From assembly GCF_029955155.1 (NCBI RefSeq), contig NZ_JAPNOZ010000011.1, forward strand, positions 62,001-126,000: DNA of 64,000 bases. The letters are read 5' to 3'. Shown piece by piece: positions 9,592 through 18,719 of the stretch (positions are counted from its first letter, which is position 1; the number at the start of each line of letters is the position of its first letter). This DNA is from Psychrobacillus sp. NEAU-3TGS. GTDB taxonomy: Bacteria; Bacillota; Bacilli; Bacillales_A; Planococcaceae. The notes below the pieces were generated by a model. It was not told the DNA's origin. It saw only the letters and a program-made list of their open reading frames with translations, and searched no databases. A program made the translations under genes and the position numbers.

Positions 9592-11262
9592 TTAAACTAA
9601 CTGATATTTTTCTAACTTATAATATAGTGTGCGAAGAGAAATTTGAAGTTTTTTAGCTGTTTGCGATTTATTTCCCCCGGATGCTTTAAGCGCCCGCGCT
9701 AATACTTTCTTTTCCATCTCATCCATTTGTTCTGCTAGCGTGCCAATCGGCTCATCATCGTCATTATTTTCTAACGCAAGCATCGACTTTGGTAGATGCT
9801 GTTCTTCGACAAAACGATCGTTCGGCTGCAAGAAAATCATTGAACGACTAATAATGTTTTCAAGTTCTCGCACATTTCCGGGCCAATTATAGTCAAGTAA
9901 GCTTTCCATCGCTTCCTTTGTGAACCCTTCCACATTCCGACCAAATTCTTGGTTTAGCTTCACTAGTAAATGTTCTGCTATTATCGGAATATCTTCTTTA
10001 CGCTCACTTAATGCAGGAATATGGATAGGCATTCGATTTAATTGGAAATAAAAATCTTCTCTAAATGTGCCTTCACGCATTGCTTTTTCTAGATTTAAAC
10101 TACTAGATGCAATAACCCGTACATCTACAGGAATAGAAGAAGTCCCTCCAACCCGAATGATAATATCCTCTCGTAAAACGCGGAGCAATTTTGCTTGCGT
10201 CTTTTTCGTAAGTTCCCCAACTTCGTCCAAGAAAATAGTACCATTTACAGCATTTTCGATTAGTCCTGCTTGACTCAATCCGTTTTCTTCAAATCCAAAT
10301 AATTCTTTTTCTAATAAATGTTCTTCCAATGCACTGCAATTCACCCGGATAAACGGATGAGACGCTCTGGGACTTTCACTATGAATAGCATGAGCAAATA
10401 AATCCTTTCCTGAACCAACCTCTCCCCTTAAGAGGACGGTAACAGGTACGCTTGCTGCTAGTCTTGCTTGATCAATCGCAAAATTTATCTGTTTCGAGGT
10501 TCCCGAAATATCCTTTAAAGAATACGATAATTCCAATGTGCGAATAAGCGTTTTTGCACGATCCAACTCTTTCATTAAACCACGCATCTCAGTCATGTCA
10601 TGGATTACACCGACACTTCCTTTTAGCTCGCTATTTACAATGATCGGTGCAACATTTACAATCACTTCTTTTTTCTGTTTTCCAACTCGAAGATTCACCC
10701 CACGAATCGGCTTTTTCGTTTGCAACACTTTTAAATGAATACTTTCCCCTTCAGAAATATCCGCTGTCGCAGGCCTTCCGATTACTTCTTCTTCGCTAAA
10801 ACCAGTAATTCGAGTATAGGCAGGGTTAATAAGAATCCCTTTTCCTTCTTCATCCACTACGGATATTGCGTCATCACTCGAATGTATAATGGCCTCTAGC
10901 ATTTTTTGAATTTCTGTTAAATTGGTAATCTCTTCTGCAAGACGAAGCACCTCTGAAATATCCTTAAATACTGCAAATGCACCGATCCTTTTTCCCTCTT
11001 CATTAATCATCGGATACCTTGACGTAACAATTTTGGTACCGCTTTCAAGAGTGAGTTCTTTGTTTAATTCGACACTACCAGTCTCGAATATTCTCGGTAA
11101 TTCACTTAAGCCTATTACTTCATGCACATGCTTCCCAATTGCCTTTTCTCTTGGCATTTTTGTCATTTTTTCTGCACTTTTATTGAAAAAATTGACGATT
11201 CCCCGGTCGTCTATCCCAATCATGCCTTCTTCGATGGAGTTAAAAATTAATTCTTGCATCAT
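9592..11262 (-). CDS. bkdR: BkdR-like AAA+ regulator, main part (PAS domains, AAA+, Fis HTH), GAFTGA missing
   Basis: 556 residues with two PAS-like domains (about 1-120 and 120-235), an AAA+ domain with Walker A GEVGSGKDLFAHAIH and Walker B GTIFLDEVGEL, and a C-terminal Fis-type helix-turn-helix (GGNKSQTAKKLQISLRTLYYK). Sigma-54 activators normally carry GAFTGA after ELFG; here the text is ELFGFEENGLSQAGL, so the sigma-54-contacting loop looks lost. The frame overlaps the upstream 120-codon ORF by four bases (ATGA). Together the two ORFs approximate the length and domain order of B. subtilis BkdR, so they are probably one split gene or a coupled pair. The likely target is the bcd-bkd operon directly downstream. 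Confidence 0.8.
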   Translation of the reverse strand: MMQELIFNSIEEGMIGIDDRGIVNFFNKSAEKMTKMPREKAIGKHVHEVIGLSELPRIFETGSVELNKELTLESGTKIVTSRYPMINEEGKRIGAFAVFKDISEVLRLAEEITNLTEIQKMLEAIIHSSDDAISVVDEEGKGILINPAYTRITGFSEEEVIGRPATADISEGESIHLKVLQTKKPIRGVNLRVGKQKKEVIVNVAPIIVNSELKGSVGVIHDMTEMRGLMKELDRAKTLIRTLELSYSLKDISGTSKQINFAIDQARLAASVPVTVLLRGEVGSGKDLFAHAIHSESPRASHPFIRVNCSALEEHLLEKELFGFEENGLSQAGLIENAVNGTIFLDEVGELTKKTQAKLLRVLREDIIIRVGGTSSIPVDVRVIASSSLNLEKAMREGTFREDFYFQLNRMPIHIPALSERKEDIPIIAEHLLVKLNQEFGRNVEGFTKEAMESLLDYNWPGNVRELENIISRSMIFLQPNDRFVEEQHLPKSMLALENNDDDEPIGTLAEQMDEMEKKVLARALKASGGNKSQTAKKLQISLRTLYYKLEKYQLV

Positions 11263-11621
11263 TTTTTACGATCGATGATTTGAATATAATCATCTTTCTC
11301 TTCCAATAACGTAACGATTAAGTTAGCTATTTCACCTGGTATAACAACCGCGGTAGCAGGTCTATTTGCAAGAAGTTCTTGAAAAACCTCTTTTTTTCCT
11401 GTTACATCAATGATGATTTGAATATTTCCGCTTAAAAGTGGTTTCCAGTCTGAATAAGTTGGAATCTTATGCTCTTTTGCGTAAATTATTCCAGGAGCTT
11501 CTTCGTTGATATCAACAATTGCTGTTACTTGTAAGTAATCCGCCTGTTCCATCAACTTCAGAAGTGCATATCCACCGTTACCTGCACCTACAATGAGTAT
11601 GTTTTGCAAAAATATGCACAC
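11259..11621 (-). CDS. N-terminal Rossmann-like domain of BkdR, separate ORF
   Basis: 120 residues beginning with ILIVGAGNGGYALLKLM, a dinucleotide-binding fold, then VTAIVDINEEAPGIIYAKE and PTYSDW. It resembles the N-terminal extension of Bacillus BkdR. It ends DRKK then TGA at an A6 run (11262-11267). One additional A would join it in frame with the following 556-codon ORF. It may therefore be a frameshifted half gene, or a genuine subunit made by translational coupling through ATGA. Confidence 0.65.
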   Translation of the reverse strand: MCIFLQNILIVGAGNGGYALLKLMEQADYLQVTAIVDINEEAPGIIYAKEHKIPTYSDWKPLLSGNIQIIIDVTGKKEVFQELLANRPATAVVIPGEIANLIVTLLEEKDDYIQIIDRKK

Positions 11622-11738
11622 CCCCGTTTTCTTTTTCGCAACTTATTGCACTTCTCATTTATCATAACGTAAGTTTCTTTCGTTGACAATCATATTCTTG
11701 CATGTAAAATTAAAAATGTAGGAACAGGAGTGAAGAAA

Positions 11739-11984
11739 ATGGGTCGTTTAGCGGCTTTAATCGTGTTATTAATTCCTGGTATTTTAGCAGCGTTCGGGAT
11801 TAAATTAATGAGAGATACGTTTTTCGGATTACAGATTCTCCCTATTGGAGGCTTGGCCGTACAATTTATATGCGGAATTATTTTCACTGTTTTAGGGTTA
11901 GGCTTCTTTGCCGGATTTTTATTGAACAGGGATCGAAAAAACGGAAAAGTAGCTCCACGATTTCAAAAGAAGAAGGAATCTTGA
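11739..11984 (+). CDS. yqzF: DUF2627 small membrane protein, YqzF-like
   Basis: About 81 residues with two hydrophobic segments (LAALIVLLIPGILAAFGIKL and the segment ending LGLGFFAGFLL), then a basic tail RDRKNGKVAPRFQKKK. It matches the short YqzF/DUF2627 family in pattern and length. ATG at 11739 is preferred over GTG at 11730 because AGGAG then sits eight bases upstream. It is one of the few plus-strand host genes and converges on yqiK. The function is unknown. Confidence 0.8.
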   Translation: MGRLAALIVLLIPGILAAFGIKLMRDTFFGLQILPIGGLAVQFICGIIFTVLGLGFFAGFLLNRDRKNGKVAPRFQKKKES

Positions 11985-12008
11985 CTTTCTAAGTCAGATT
12001 CCTTTTTT
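11973..12008. terminator. Bidirectional terminator between yqzF and yqiK
   Basis: AAGGAATCTTGACTT pairs with AAGTCAGATTCCTT, with T-run to the right and A-run to the left. It overlaps both gene ends. Confidence 0.85.
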
Positions 12009-12714
12009 GTCGCTGTATAACTTTTTCTGGATAATCTGTAATCCATCCTATGACGGATTCATGTGGATGGACGATATACTTTTCATTCCCTTTTACATTA
12101 TAAAAGCGAAGTGGGAATCCTTCGTTCCATATTCTATACATTAACTCCGAATCATAAAATCTTTTGTTTAAATGGATTGCATCCCATTTTCTGATAGATA
12201 AAATATAATCCCAATCGGAGTTTTTTTTCCCGATAAAAGCTGTTTTGACGTTCAAACCAAGCGCATGAATTGCTTGCAATATACTAAATTCGAAAGAAGA
12301 AAAATGTACATCTTCTATCCCTTTTGTTTTTTCTACAACTTCTACAATCTTCTCTATTTTTCCCAAAAACGATTCCTTCAGTTCAATATTCAACTTTATA
12401 CCGGTAGGAGCTACTAGTTGGATAAACTGATCGAATGTCATTACTCGACTGTACCAAAATTTACGATACAACGGACTTCCTAATTTAAGCTGTAAAATTT
12501 CTTCAGCTGTCATATCCGTAATACGTCGACTATTTCCAGCTAATCTAAAAAAGTCAATATCATGCGTAACGAATGCAACACCATCTGCAGAAAGCTGTAA
12601 ATCAATTTCGATTCCATCTACTCCTAACATTAACACTCGCTTGAAAGCTTTTAAAGAATTCTCTACTGCACGATTTGGAGCTCCACGGTGTGCATATACG
12701 GGTATTTTAGACAT
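11989..12714 (-). CDS. yqiK: Glycerophosphodiester phosphodiesterase
   Basis: 241 residues of the GDPD family, a TIM barrel that hydrolyses glycerophosphodiesters to glycerol-3-phosphate and alcohol. Catalytic and metal residues are visible in AHRGAPN near the start, GIEIDLQLSADG and VTHD, with the later ELKE motif (NIELKES). There is no signal peptide, so it is probably cytosolic. It overlaps the FapA-like gene by eight bases, so the two are co-transcribed. Its end lies within the bidirectional terminator. Confidence 0.9.
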   Translation of the reverse strand: MSKIPVYAHRGAPNRAVENSLKAFKRVLMLGVDGIEIDLQLSADGVAFVTHDIDFFRLAGNSRRITDMTAEEILQLKLGSPLYRKFWYSRVMTFDQFIQLVAPTGIKLNIELKESFLGKIEKIVEVVEKTKGIEDVHFSSFEFSILQAIHALGLNVKTAFIGKKNSDWDYILSIRKWDAIHLNKRFYDSELMYRIWNEGFPLRFYNVKGNEKYIVHPHESVIGWITDYPEKVIQRQKRNLT

Positions 12715-14278
12715 TTAACTCCCCATTTTCTATTTTAAATTTCCCTTTCTTAGGATTTGATAACACAGAAGATTTGTAGCCTATTTGAATCATTGTCCCA
12801 GCATTTGCTTCTTTTGTAATATGAATATAATAATCATTAGACTTTCGTAACGTTCTTAAAATACGCTTAATCTCTGTATCGATTTCTTTTATTTCCACTT
12901 GCAATTGATTGTACTTTTGCTTTGTTTGTTCGAAAACAGCTATTTGTTGCACAGTAAAGGCATTTTTTAATTGGTCGATTTGAATTTCCAACTTCGACAT
13001 TTCCTCTTGTAGTTTTATCATTTCCTGCGCTTTCTCTTTTGCGTTTTCTTTTAATATTTTCCGATCAATCCCTTGGACAATCAGTTCCGTTTTTCTTTCC
13101 AAACTATTACCAGAATATGCAGCGGTTATCGAATTGACCGCTATCGTCTTTCCACCAATAATTTTCCCTTTTCGTTCATCGAGGAAGATTTGGTTGGCTA
13201 AAATAGTAGAGCCGAGCGCATAAAATCCAATATTAATAGTATCTTTTGCTTCTAAAGTACATTCGTTCGCATGTTTAACAAAAATATTCTTGTATGCTTC
13301 GACTTTTGTAACACCACGTCCGAAAATGCCTCCTCTTATAAAGACATCTCCTTCTGCAGATTTTATCAATTCCGCCGCATTTACTCCTACTTTTCCATCA
13401 ATCGATATGTCTCCTGATGCGATAACTGAATATCCTGCCATCACCGTACCTTTCACCTGTATCGAACCATCAAATGTTAGGTTTCCCGTTTCTAATCCAA
13501 CATCTCCATCAATGACTAAATGTTTTTGAACGGATAGTACGCCATTTATCTCTCCTATAATACCCTTTGTTTTAGAACGAAGCACTGTTTTTCCGTCTTC
13601 CTCTACTTCGTATGCACTTTTTGTATCATATTTTAATTTTATATCATCTCCTGGTTCGGCCGGTACGTTTTCCCCAAATATATTTATGCCATCTACCCCT
13701 TTTTTGGGTGAGATTTTTTCTCCCAACCAGGAACCTTCTTTTATTTCGACAATAAAATTCATGTCAAAAAAGTCTGCGTTACCACCCTCTTTAATGACAG
13801 GCCTTTTTTCTGCTTGATCCAAATATGTCACTTTCGCATTTTCCCCTTTTTGAGGAGGTAAACCTGTTGCAACTATGTATGTTTTTCCTGACTTAACATT
13901 TAGTAAATCGATTGGTTTATGACCATAGATGATTTGTTGTTCCTGCAATACTTTTTGAATGTTTGTATGAATTTCTGCTAAATTTTCTTGGATGTATGCC
14001 TGCGATTCATAAATTGTAAGAAGTGCTTCCATTCTATCTGCACTTATTTCTAACTCCATGCTTTCAATCCAACTGCCTATCTCAATAGGATCATCCGTTT
14101 TGTGTTCCATTGCATTTTTTAACGCTAAAAAATTTGATACTTTCAGACGGGTGTGCTTGCGTGTCAATTCATCAAATTTCTTCAAGTTATATCCACCATT
14201 AGTTATCGCTATGAACACACGTCCATTCTTCTCAGTTAATGTAATTTCATCATTCTGTTCGATAATTTTCAAGTTCAC
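12707..14278 (-). CDS. FapA / DUF342-family protein
   Basis: 523 residues. The N-terminal region (about 1-150) is followed by the DUF342 body with repeated short beta-strand text typical of a beta-helix (GDVGLETGNLTFDGSIQVKG, then IASGDISIDGKVG). A coiled-coil segment rich in Glu, Gln and Lys spans about residues 410-475. DUF342 proteins polymerise and some act in flagellar or polar assembly; the function in Bacillales is not settled. No membrane segment. It is the first gene of a unit with yqiK. Confidence 0.8.
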   Translation of the reverse strand: MNLKIIEQNDEITLTEKNGRVFIAITNGGYNLKKFDELTRKHTRLKVSNFLALKNAMEHKTDDPIEIGSWIESMELEISADRMEALLTIYESQAYIQENLAEIHTNIQKVLQEQQIIYGHKPIDLLNVKSGKTYIVATGLPPQKGENAKVTYLDQAEKRPVIKEGGNADFFDMNFIVEIKEGSWLGEKISPKKGVDGINIFGENVPAEPGDDIKLKYDTKSAYEVEEDGKTVLRSKTKGIIGEINGVLSVQKHLVIDGDVGLETGNLTFDGSIQVKGTVMAGYSVIASGDISIDGKVGVNAAELIKSAEGDVFIRGGIFGRGVTKVEAYKNIFVKHANECTLEAKDTINIGFYALGSTILANQIFLDERKGKIIGGKTIAVNSITAAYSGNSLERKTELIVQGIDRKILKENAKEKAQEMIKLQEEMSKLEIQIDQLKNAFTVQQIAVFEQTKQKYNQLQVEIKEIDTEIKRILRTLRKSNDYYIHITKEANAGTMIQIGYKSSVLSNPKKGKFKIENGELNV

Positions 14279-14831
14279 ACTTCCTCTCCTGCATTATTAT
14301 ACGTCTAATAATGATTAACGTACGAAAAAAATAGAATGGTAGTTGAATTTCCATAATAATACCTAACTCAGACACAAAATAATGAAAACTCAAAATATAA
14401 AACAGTACTTAAGTTATATCTGTCTTAGTTTTAATTAAGACTAAATATATAACCATTCTATCTTCCATATGAATTCGAAGATATTATCCCTATATAAAGT
14501 TGAAATTAAATCACTCACTTTAAATTCAACAGTCTATGTTTTATACTGCACTTATGCCCTGCAGCATTATGAGCAAGGACAGAAATCTTCAAAAGATCTA
14601 ACATACCTGTCGTGTGTGCAATCTAGCTTATGGTAACGATAAAATACCTATTGTTTTTCCGCCCTGCAGTGAAAATTTTAACCCCACTTTATTCATTTCT
14701 CTCCCCCGTAGTTTTCCTATACTCATCAATAGGCTATAGAGCTTATAACTTTCTAAGCCATAAAAAAAACCAGCGAATCAATAATTCGTTGGTTTAGGTT
14801 ATATATAGAATTAGTCCAGTATTACCAACGA
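14279..14831. other. Intergenic region between the FapA-like gene and spo0A
   Basis: About 550 AT-rich bases without a convincing ORF. It holds the spo0A terminator at its right end and presumably the promoter of the FapA-like gene at its left. GCCCTGCAG occurs twice (near 14556 and 14661). A small inverted repeat GTCTTA...TAAGAC lies near 14422-14441. I cannot assign a function to either. Confidence 0.4.
14762..14797 (-). terminator. Terminator after spo0A
   Basis: Minus-strand AAACCAACGAAT / ATTCGCTGGTTT stem followed by eight T. Confidence 0.85.
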
Positions 14832-15626
14832 TTAACTAGCCATGTTCTCCATGCGAATTTTATCTGCAATCATCGCGATAAACTCAGAATTGGTAGGTTT
14901 TGACTTTAAATGGTGAACTGTGTATCCAAACATTTTCGAAATAGTTTCGTAGTTTCCACGATTCCATGCGACTTCGATCGCATGTCGAATTGCACGCTCT
15001 ACACGAGATGGTGTCGTTTGAAATTTTTTAGCGATTTCTGGATATAATACTTTCGTAATGGAGCCAAGTAACTCAACATCCGAGTAAACCATTTGGATCG
15101 CCTCGCGTAAATACGAGTATCCTTTAATATGTGCAGGCACTCCAATTTCTTTAATAACGTTTGTAATTGTATGATCAATCATCCGTTTACTTTGTGCTGC
15201 TTCTTTTTCTGGATTAGACTTTACTGGAATGTCTTGGACAAATTCTTTTTTGCCTGCCACTTGCTTTATTTGGGTTACAAGGCGATCAAATTCAAAAGGC
15301 TTTAACATAAAATAAGATGCCCCTAGATCAACTGCCTGCTTCATAACATCTTCTTGACCAAAAGCAGTTAGCATAATAATTTGGATATCATTTAATTGGT
15401 TATTTTTTTGTAAGCTATCCAGTACTGCGATTCCATCCAGATGAGGCATGATAATGTCCAGTAAAAGAACGTCTGGTTTTTTAGATTCTAATAATTCCAA
15501 GCAAAGCTTCCCATTACTCGCAGTACCAATAACTTCTATTTCTGGATGTTGTTCAAAATAAGAACCCATTGTCCGTAGTAAGTCTTTGTTGTCGTCTACT
15601 ATTGCAATTTTAATTTTTTCCATCAT
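14832..15626 (-). CDS. spo0A: Sporulation master response regulator Spo0A
   Basis: About 264 residues. The receiver domain has the acidic pocket VDDNKDLL and the phospho-acceptor aspartate in [12 protein letters not shown]; a linker follows, then the Spo0A-specific DNA-binding domain, with [20 protein letters not shown] and [15 protein letters not shown] essentially as in B. subtilis. Start chosen at 15626 because AGGTGG lies six bases upstream; the ATG at 15632 abuts that site. Upstream sequence carries a sigma-H-like promoter and a 0A box, so phosphorelay-driven autoregulation appears conserved. It lies downstream of spoIVB, as in Bacillus. Confidence 0.97.
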   Translation of the reverse strand: MMEKIKIAIVDDNKDLLRTMGSYFEQHPEIEVIGTASNGKLCLELLESKKPDVLLLDIIMPHLDGIAVLDSLQKNNQLNDIQIIMLTAFGQEDVMKQAVDLGASYFMLKPFEFDRLVTQIKQVAGKKEFVQDIPVKSNPEKEAAQSKRMIDHTITNVIKEIGVPAHIKGYSYLREAIQMVYSDVELLGSITKVLYPEIAKKFQTTPSRVERAIRHAIEVAWNRGNYETISKMFGYTVHHLKSKPTNSEFIAMIADKIRMENMAS

Positions 15627-15659
15627 ACTCATCCACCTTTATGTTTTTTGACTTTAGTA

Positions 15660-15688
15660 CTATTCGCTATTTTTAGACTACTTCCTTT
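15660..15688 (-). promoter_or_regulatory. Sigma-H-like promoter of spo0A
   Basis: Minus-strand AAAGGAAGT (15688-15680), 11 bases, then AGCGAATAG (15668-15660). This fits the RNAGGAWWW / RNNGAATWW pattern nearly perfectly and lies about 35 bases before the start codon. Confidence 0.7.
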
Positions 15689-15752
15689 ATTTTTGTTAAA
15701 AATAAGCCTTTCCTATTACACTTTCTACCTTTTTCGATAATTAAATAATTGT

Positions 15753-15759
15753 TTCGACA
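15753..15759 (-). promoter_or_regulatory. Spo0A-binding 0A box
   Basis: Exact TGTCGAA on the minus strand, about 65 bases upstream of the sigma-H-like -35. This is consistent with autoregulation of spo0A. Confidence 0.6.
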
Positions 15760-15805
15760 ATTTCGTCCATTTCTCTCTAGCTACATTGTAACTTCTCTTC
15801 ATGAA

Positions 15806-15834
15806 AAAGGGTAGACCCAATTTCGGTCTACCCT
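15806..15834 (-). terminator. Terminator after spoIVB
   Basis: GGGTAGACC / GGTCTACCC stem (15825-15833 with 15809-15817), followed on the minus strand by TTTTT. Confidence 0.85.
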
Positions 15835-15845
15835 CATAATCATTT

Positions 15846-16802
15846 TCATGGATTTTTTTTCATCATTTCAGTAATTGCTAGTGCCGCACCATTTTTAGGC
15901 TTGTCCACATACATATGTGTTACGACACCGATTAGTTTATCTTTTTGGATGATCGGACTTCCACTCATACCTTGTAAAATTCCGCCTGTCTTTTCTATGA
16001 GCGATTTATCGGTAACAGTGAATTGAAAAAGATGTCCATCGACCGAAGAAATATTTATCGAAAAATCTTGTACTTTTTCACCATCGATGGATGTTCGCAT
16101 AATTGCTTCACCTGACATTATTGTTTCTGCGTCTGCGATTTCTACTTGCTGCAATGGAATATTTTCTAGAGCATTTTCCTCTAACTTACCAAATATGCCA
16201 TATACATTGTTTTCATCGACACCGCCTATTGGCGATGTATTTGCCTCATGGGATGTGATTTTATAACCTGGTTGACCTGGAATACTTTTCTTTATTTGTT
16301 CAATGGTAGATAAATAAATGGATCCTTCTGAAAACTTGGGAGTTACTCCTGTCGCATGGTCGACAATTTGATGTCCAAGTGCTCCAAATTCTTTTGTAGC
16401 GGGGTCAAAATACGTCAATGTGCCAATTCCTTCTGTAGCATCACGTAAAAAGGGGAGAAGTTTTAGAGTTTGTTCGGATGTAATTTCTTTTGTATGCATT
16501 TTTTTATTGTGCTCATACTGAATAGTAATTTGTTCTTTGTCTTTTACGTGCGTTTTTACATCCTCAACGTTTGATATCTTTTGATCATTAATTTGGTGAA
16601 TGGAATCACCCGCGCGCAACCATTCTTCATCTGTAAGCATAACATCGTGACTAAGGAAAACAGCACCGTATTGAAGATCAATTTGTATTGATTGACCAAG
16701 TGGGACGACCGAGGTTTGCTCTGCAAAAGTAGGATTGCTTGCAAAGAATAATGTAATGAAAAGTATTGGCATTAGCGACCATTTACGATAGGTTTTTTTC
16801 AT
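15846..16802 (-). CDS. spoIVB: SpoIVB signalling serine peptidase (S55), short form
   Basis: 318 residues against about 426 in B. subtilis. SpoIVB is secreted from the forespore and triggers pro-sigma-K processing. Seen here: an N-terminal signal/anchor (LMPILFITLFFASNPTFA), a reduced PDZ-like stretch (WLRAGDSIHQINDQKISNVE), then the S55 peptidase with the histidine in EFGALGHQIVDH and the serine in GILQGMSGSPIIQ, so the catalytic residues are kept. The shortening affects the region between the anchor and the PDZ. GGAGG precedes ATG. A CATAGTA at 16822-16828 (minus) could be a sigma-G -10, but the -35 is weak. Confidence 0.9.
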   Translation of the reverse strand: MKKTYRKWSLMPILFITLFFASNPTFAEQTSVVPLGQSIQIDLQYGAVFLSHDVMLTDEEWLRAGDSIHQINDQKISNVEDVKTHVKDKEQITIQYEHNKKMHTKEITSEQTLKLLPFLRDATEGIGTLTYFDPATKEFGALGHQIVDHATGVTPKFSEGSIYLSTIEQIKKSIPGQPGYKITSHEANTSPIGGVDENNVYGIFGKLEENALENIPLQQVEIADAETIMSGEAIMRTSIDGEKVQDFSINISSVDGHLFQFTVTDKSLIEKTGGILQGMSGSPIIQKDKLIGVVTHMYVDKPKNGAALAITEMMKKNP

Positions 16803-16892
16803 ATTTCACCTCCTATACAAATACTATGTCCCGCAGAAAGAACTCTATGTGAGGTAAATAATTGATAAAAAATAAAGTACTGAAGTCACAAA

Positions 16893-16921
16893 AAATGAAG
16901 ACCCAATTAAAGGGTCTTCAT
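16893..16921 (-). terminator. Terminator overlapping the recN end
   Basis: TGAAGACCC / GGGTCTTCA stem followed by TTTTT on the minus strand; the left arm includes the last recN codons. Confidence 0.8.
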
Positions 16922-18622
16922 ACATTTCTTAATATTTTTTTTCGATCCTTCGCTAATTTTTAATAGCTCTTTTGAATGTCGTAACGTTGTACTTGTAATT
17001 TCAGCACCAGACATCATGCGACTTAGTTCTTCAGCACGCTTATCACCTATTACTTCTTCTAAAACGGTAAATGTGCGATTGCCATTAACTTCTTTTTTAA
17101 TCATTAAATGTTGGTCAGCCATCGCTGCGACCTGAGGCAAATGGGAAATACATAATACTTGGGAATTTGTAGCAATTCCTGAAATTTTTTCAGCGATTGC
17201 CTGTGCAACTCTCCCACTTACTCCAGTATCCACTTCATCAAATATAATCGACGTTATACCCTGATGTTTGGAGAAAATACTTTTCAAAGCAAGCATCATT
17301 CGGGATAGCTCGCCGCCTGATGCAATTTTAGTTAATGCTTTTAATGGTTCTCCTACATTTGTGGAAATATAAAAAGACAATTCATCTAATCCATTTTCAT
17401 TATAGGCCATTTTCTCTGTTTCATGAAACATAACCGAAAAGGTAGCCTTTTCCATATAAAGCTCCTGTAATTGTTCCATTATTGCTTTGCTTAACTGTTT
17501 CGCTGCTACTTTTCGCTTCTCTGTTAAATCAGTTGCTTCTAGCTCTAAGTCTTTTTCGATTTGATTGATTTTGTCTGCCATTTTTTGTATTTGTTCATCT
17601 CTATTTACAAGTTGTCCTAAACTAAACTCGATTTGATCTTTGTATTGTAAAATTTCTTCTACGGAAGATCCATATTTTCTTTTTAAAGTTTGGATTAAGG
17701 CTAACCGATCTTCTACATGTTGTAATTGATTGCTATCGTATTCCATTTCATCTAATTCATTTTTTAATTGGTATGCAGCTTCTTGTAACATATAAAATGC
17801 GGTTGATACATTTTCACTTAAGTCATGCATATTTTTATCGACATCCGCAATATCCTGTAATTCAGCCATTGCTGTACCGATATAATCTAATCCTCTCGAC
17901 TCGGCTAAAATGGCTTCGTAAGCATTCCCCATTTTATCGAAGACTTTATGGAAATTTTGTAGCTTCTTTTTTTCTTCCTGAAGCTGTTCTTCCTCTCCGA
18001 CAACTAGACCGGCTTCTTCGATCTCGTCCACTTGAAAAGTATATAAATCTATTTTATGGGCAATTTGCTGTTCATTTTCCGTTAAAGTGGCAAGTTCTTT
18101 TTTCCATTTTTTATATTTCGTAAATAATTCTTTATACGATTCTTTTATGAGTTTTAAATTTTCTCCTGCAAATTGATCCAACAAATGGATATGCGCTTTG
18201 TCATCCATCAACTCCTGGCTTTCATGTTGCCCATGAATATCGATCAAGGAAGCACCGATCTCTCTTAGAATACCTATTGTTACAAGTTTCCCATTTACTC
18301 GACAAACACTCTTACCAGAATCATTAATATCTCTTCTTAAAATAATCGACTCTTCGTCTATTTCAATCCCGACATCCAACATTTTTTTGAATACACCATG
18401 TTTTGGGTTAGAAATGATAAACAATCCTTCTAATTCTGCTTTTTTTGCTCCATGGCGAATAAATTCTTGAGAGCCTCTTCCACCACATAATAAATGAACG
18501 GCATCAATAATTATAGATTTACCTGCCCCTGTCTCTCCGGTTAAAACGGTTAGTCCTTCTTCAAAACTAACCGTTAGTTCATCAATAATCGCAAAGTTTT
18601 TTATGGATATTTCCTTTAACAA
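16907..18622 (-). CDS. recN: DNA repair ATPase RecN
   Basis: A 571-residue SMC-like protein for double-strand break repair. Walker A GETGAGKSIIIDAVHLL lies near the N-terminus, long Glu/Lys/Gln-rich coiled coils span about 150-370, the ABC signature is ASGGELSRMMLALKSI and Walker B is IIFDEVDTGVSG. Length is normal. It lies between argR and spoIVB, the standard Bacillales order. Confidence 0.95.
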   Translation of the reverse strand: MLKEISIKNFAIIDELTVSFEEGLTVLTGETGAGKSIIIDAVHLLCGGRGSQEFIRHGAKKAELEGLFIISNPKHGVFKKMLDVGIEIDEESIILRRDINDSGKSVCRVNGKLVTIGILREIGASLIDIHGQHESQELMDDKAHIHLLDQFAGENLKLIKESYKELFTKYKKWKKELATLTENEQQIAHKIDLYTFQVDEIEEAGLVVGEEEQLQEEKKKLQNFHKVFDKMGNAYEAILAESRGLDYIGTAMAELQDIADVDKNMHDLSENVSTAFYMLQEAAYQLKNELDEMEYDSNQLQHVEDRLALIQTLKRKYGSSVEEILQYKDQIEFSLGQLVNRDEQIQKMADKINQIEKDLELEATDLTEKRKVAAKQLSKAIMEQLQELYMEKATFSVMFHETEKMAYNENGLDELSFYISTNVGEPLKALTKIASGGELSRMMLALKSIFSKHQGITSIIFDEVDTGVSGRVAQAIAEKISGIATNSQVLCISHLPQVAAMADQHLMIKKEVNGNRTFTVLEEVIGDKRAEELSRMMSGAEITSTTLRHSKELLKISEGSKKNIKKCMKTL

Positions 18623-18719
18623 CTGTCCACACCTCTTTTTATCAATTAGGCGTTACCGCAAGGACGCAACGTCCTTAGAGAAGCTCTAGTAATAAACATT
18701 CAGTATTTGCTGAGCTATG

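Noticed and set aside
9519-9600. Sigma-54 promoter before bcd
   Set aside because: No TGGCAC-N5-TTGC; the nearest text TGGGAG-N5-TTCAC lacks the essential GC.
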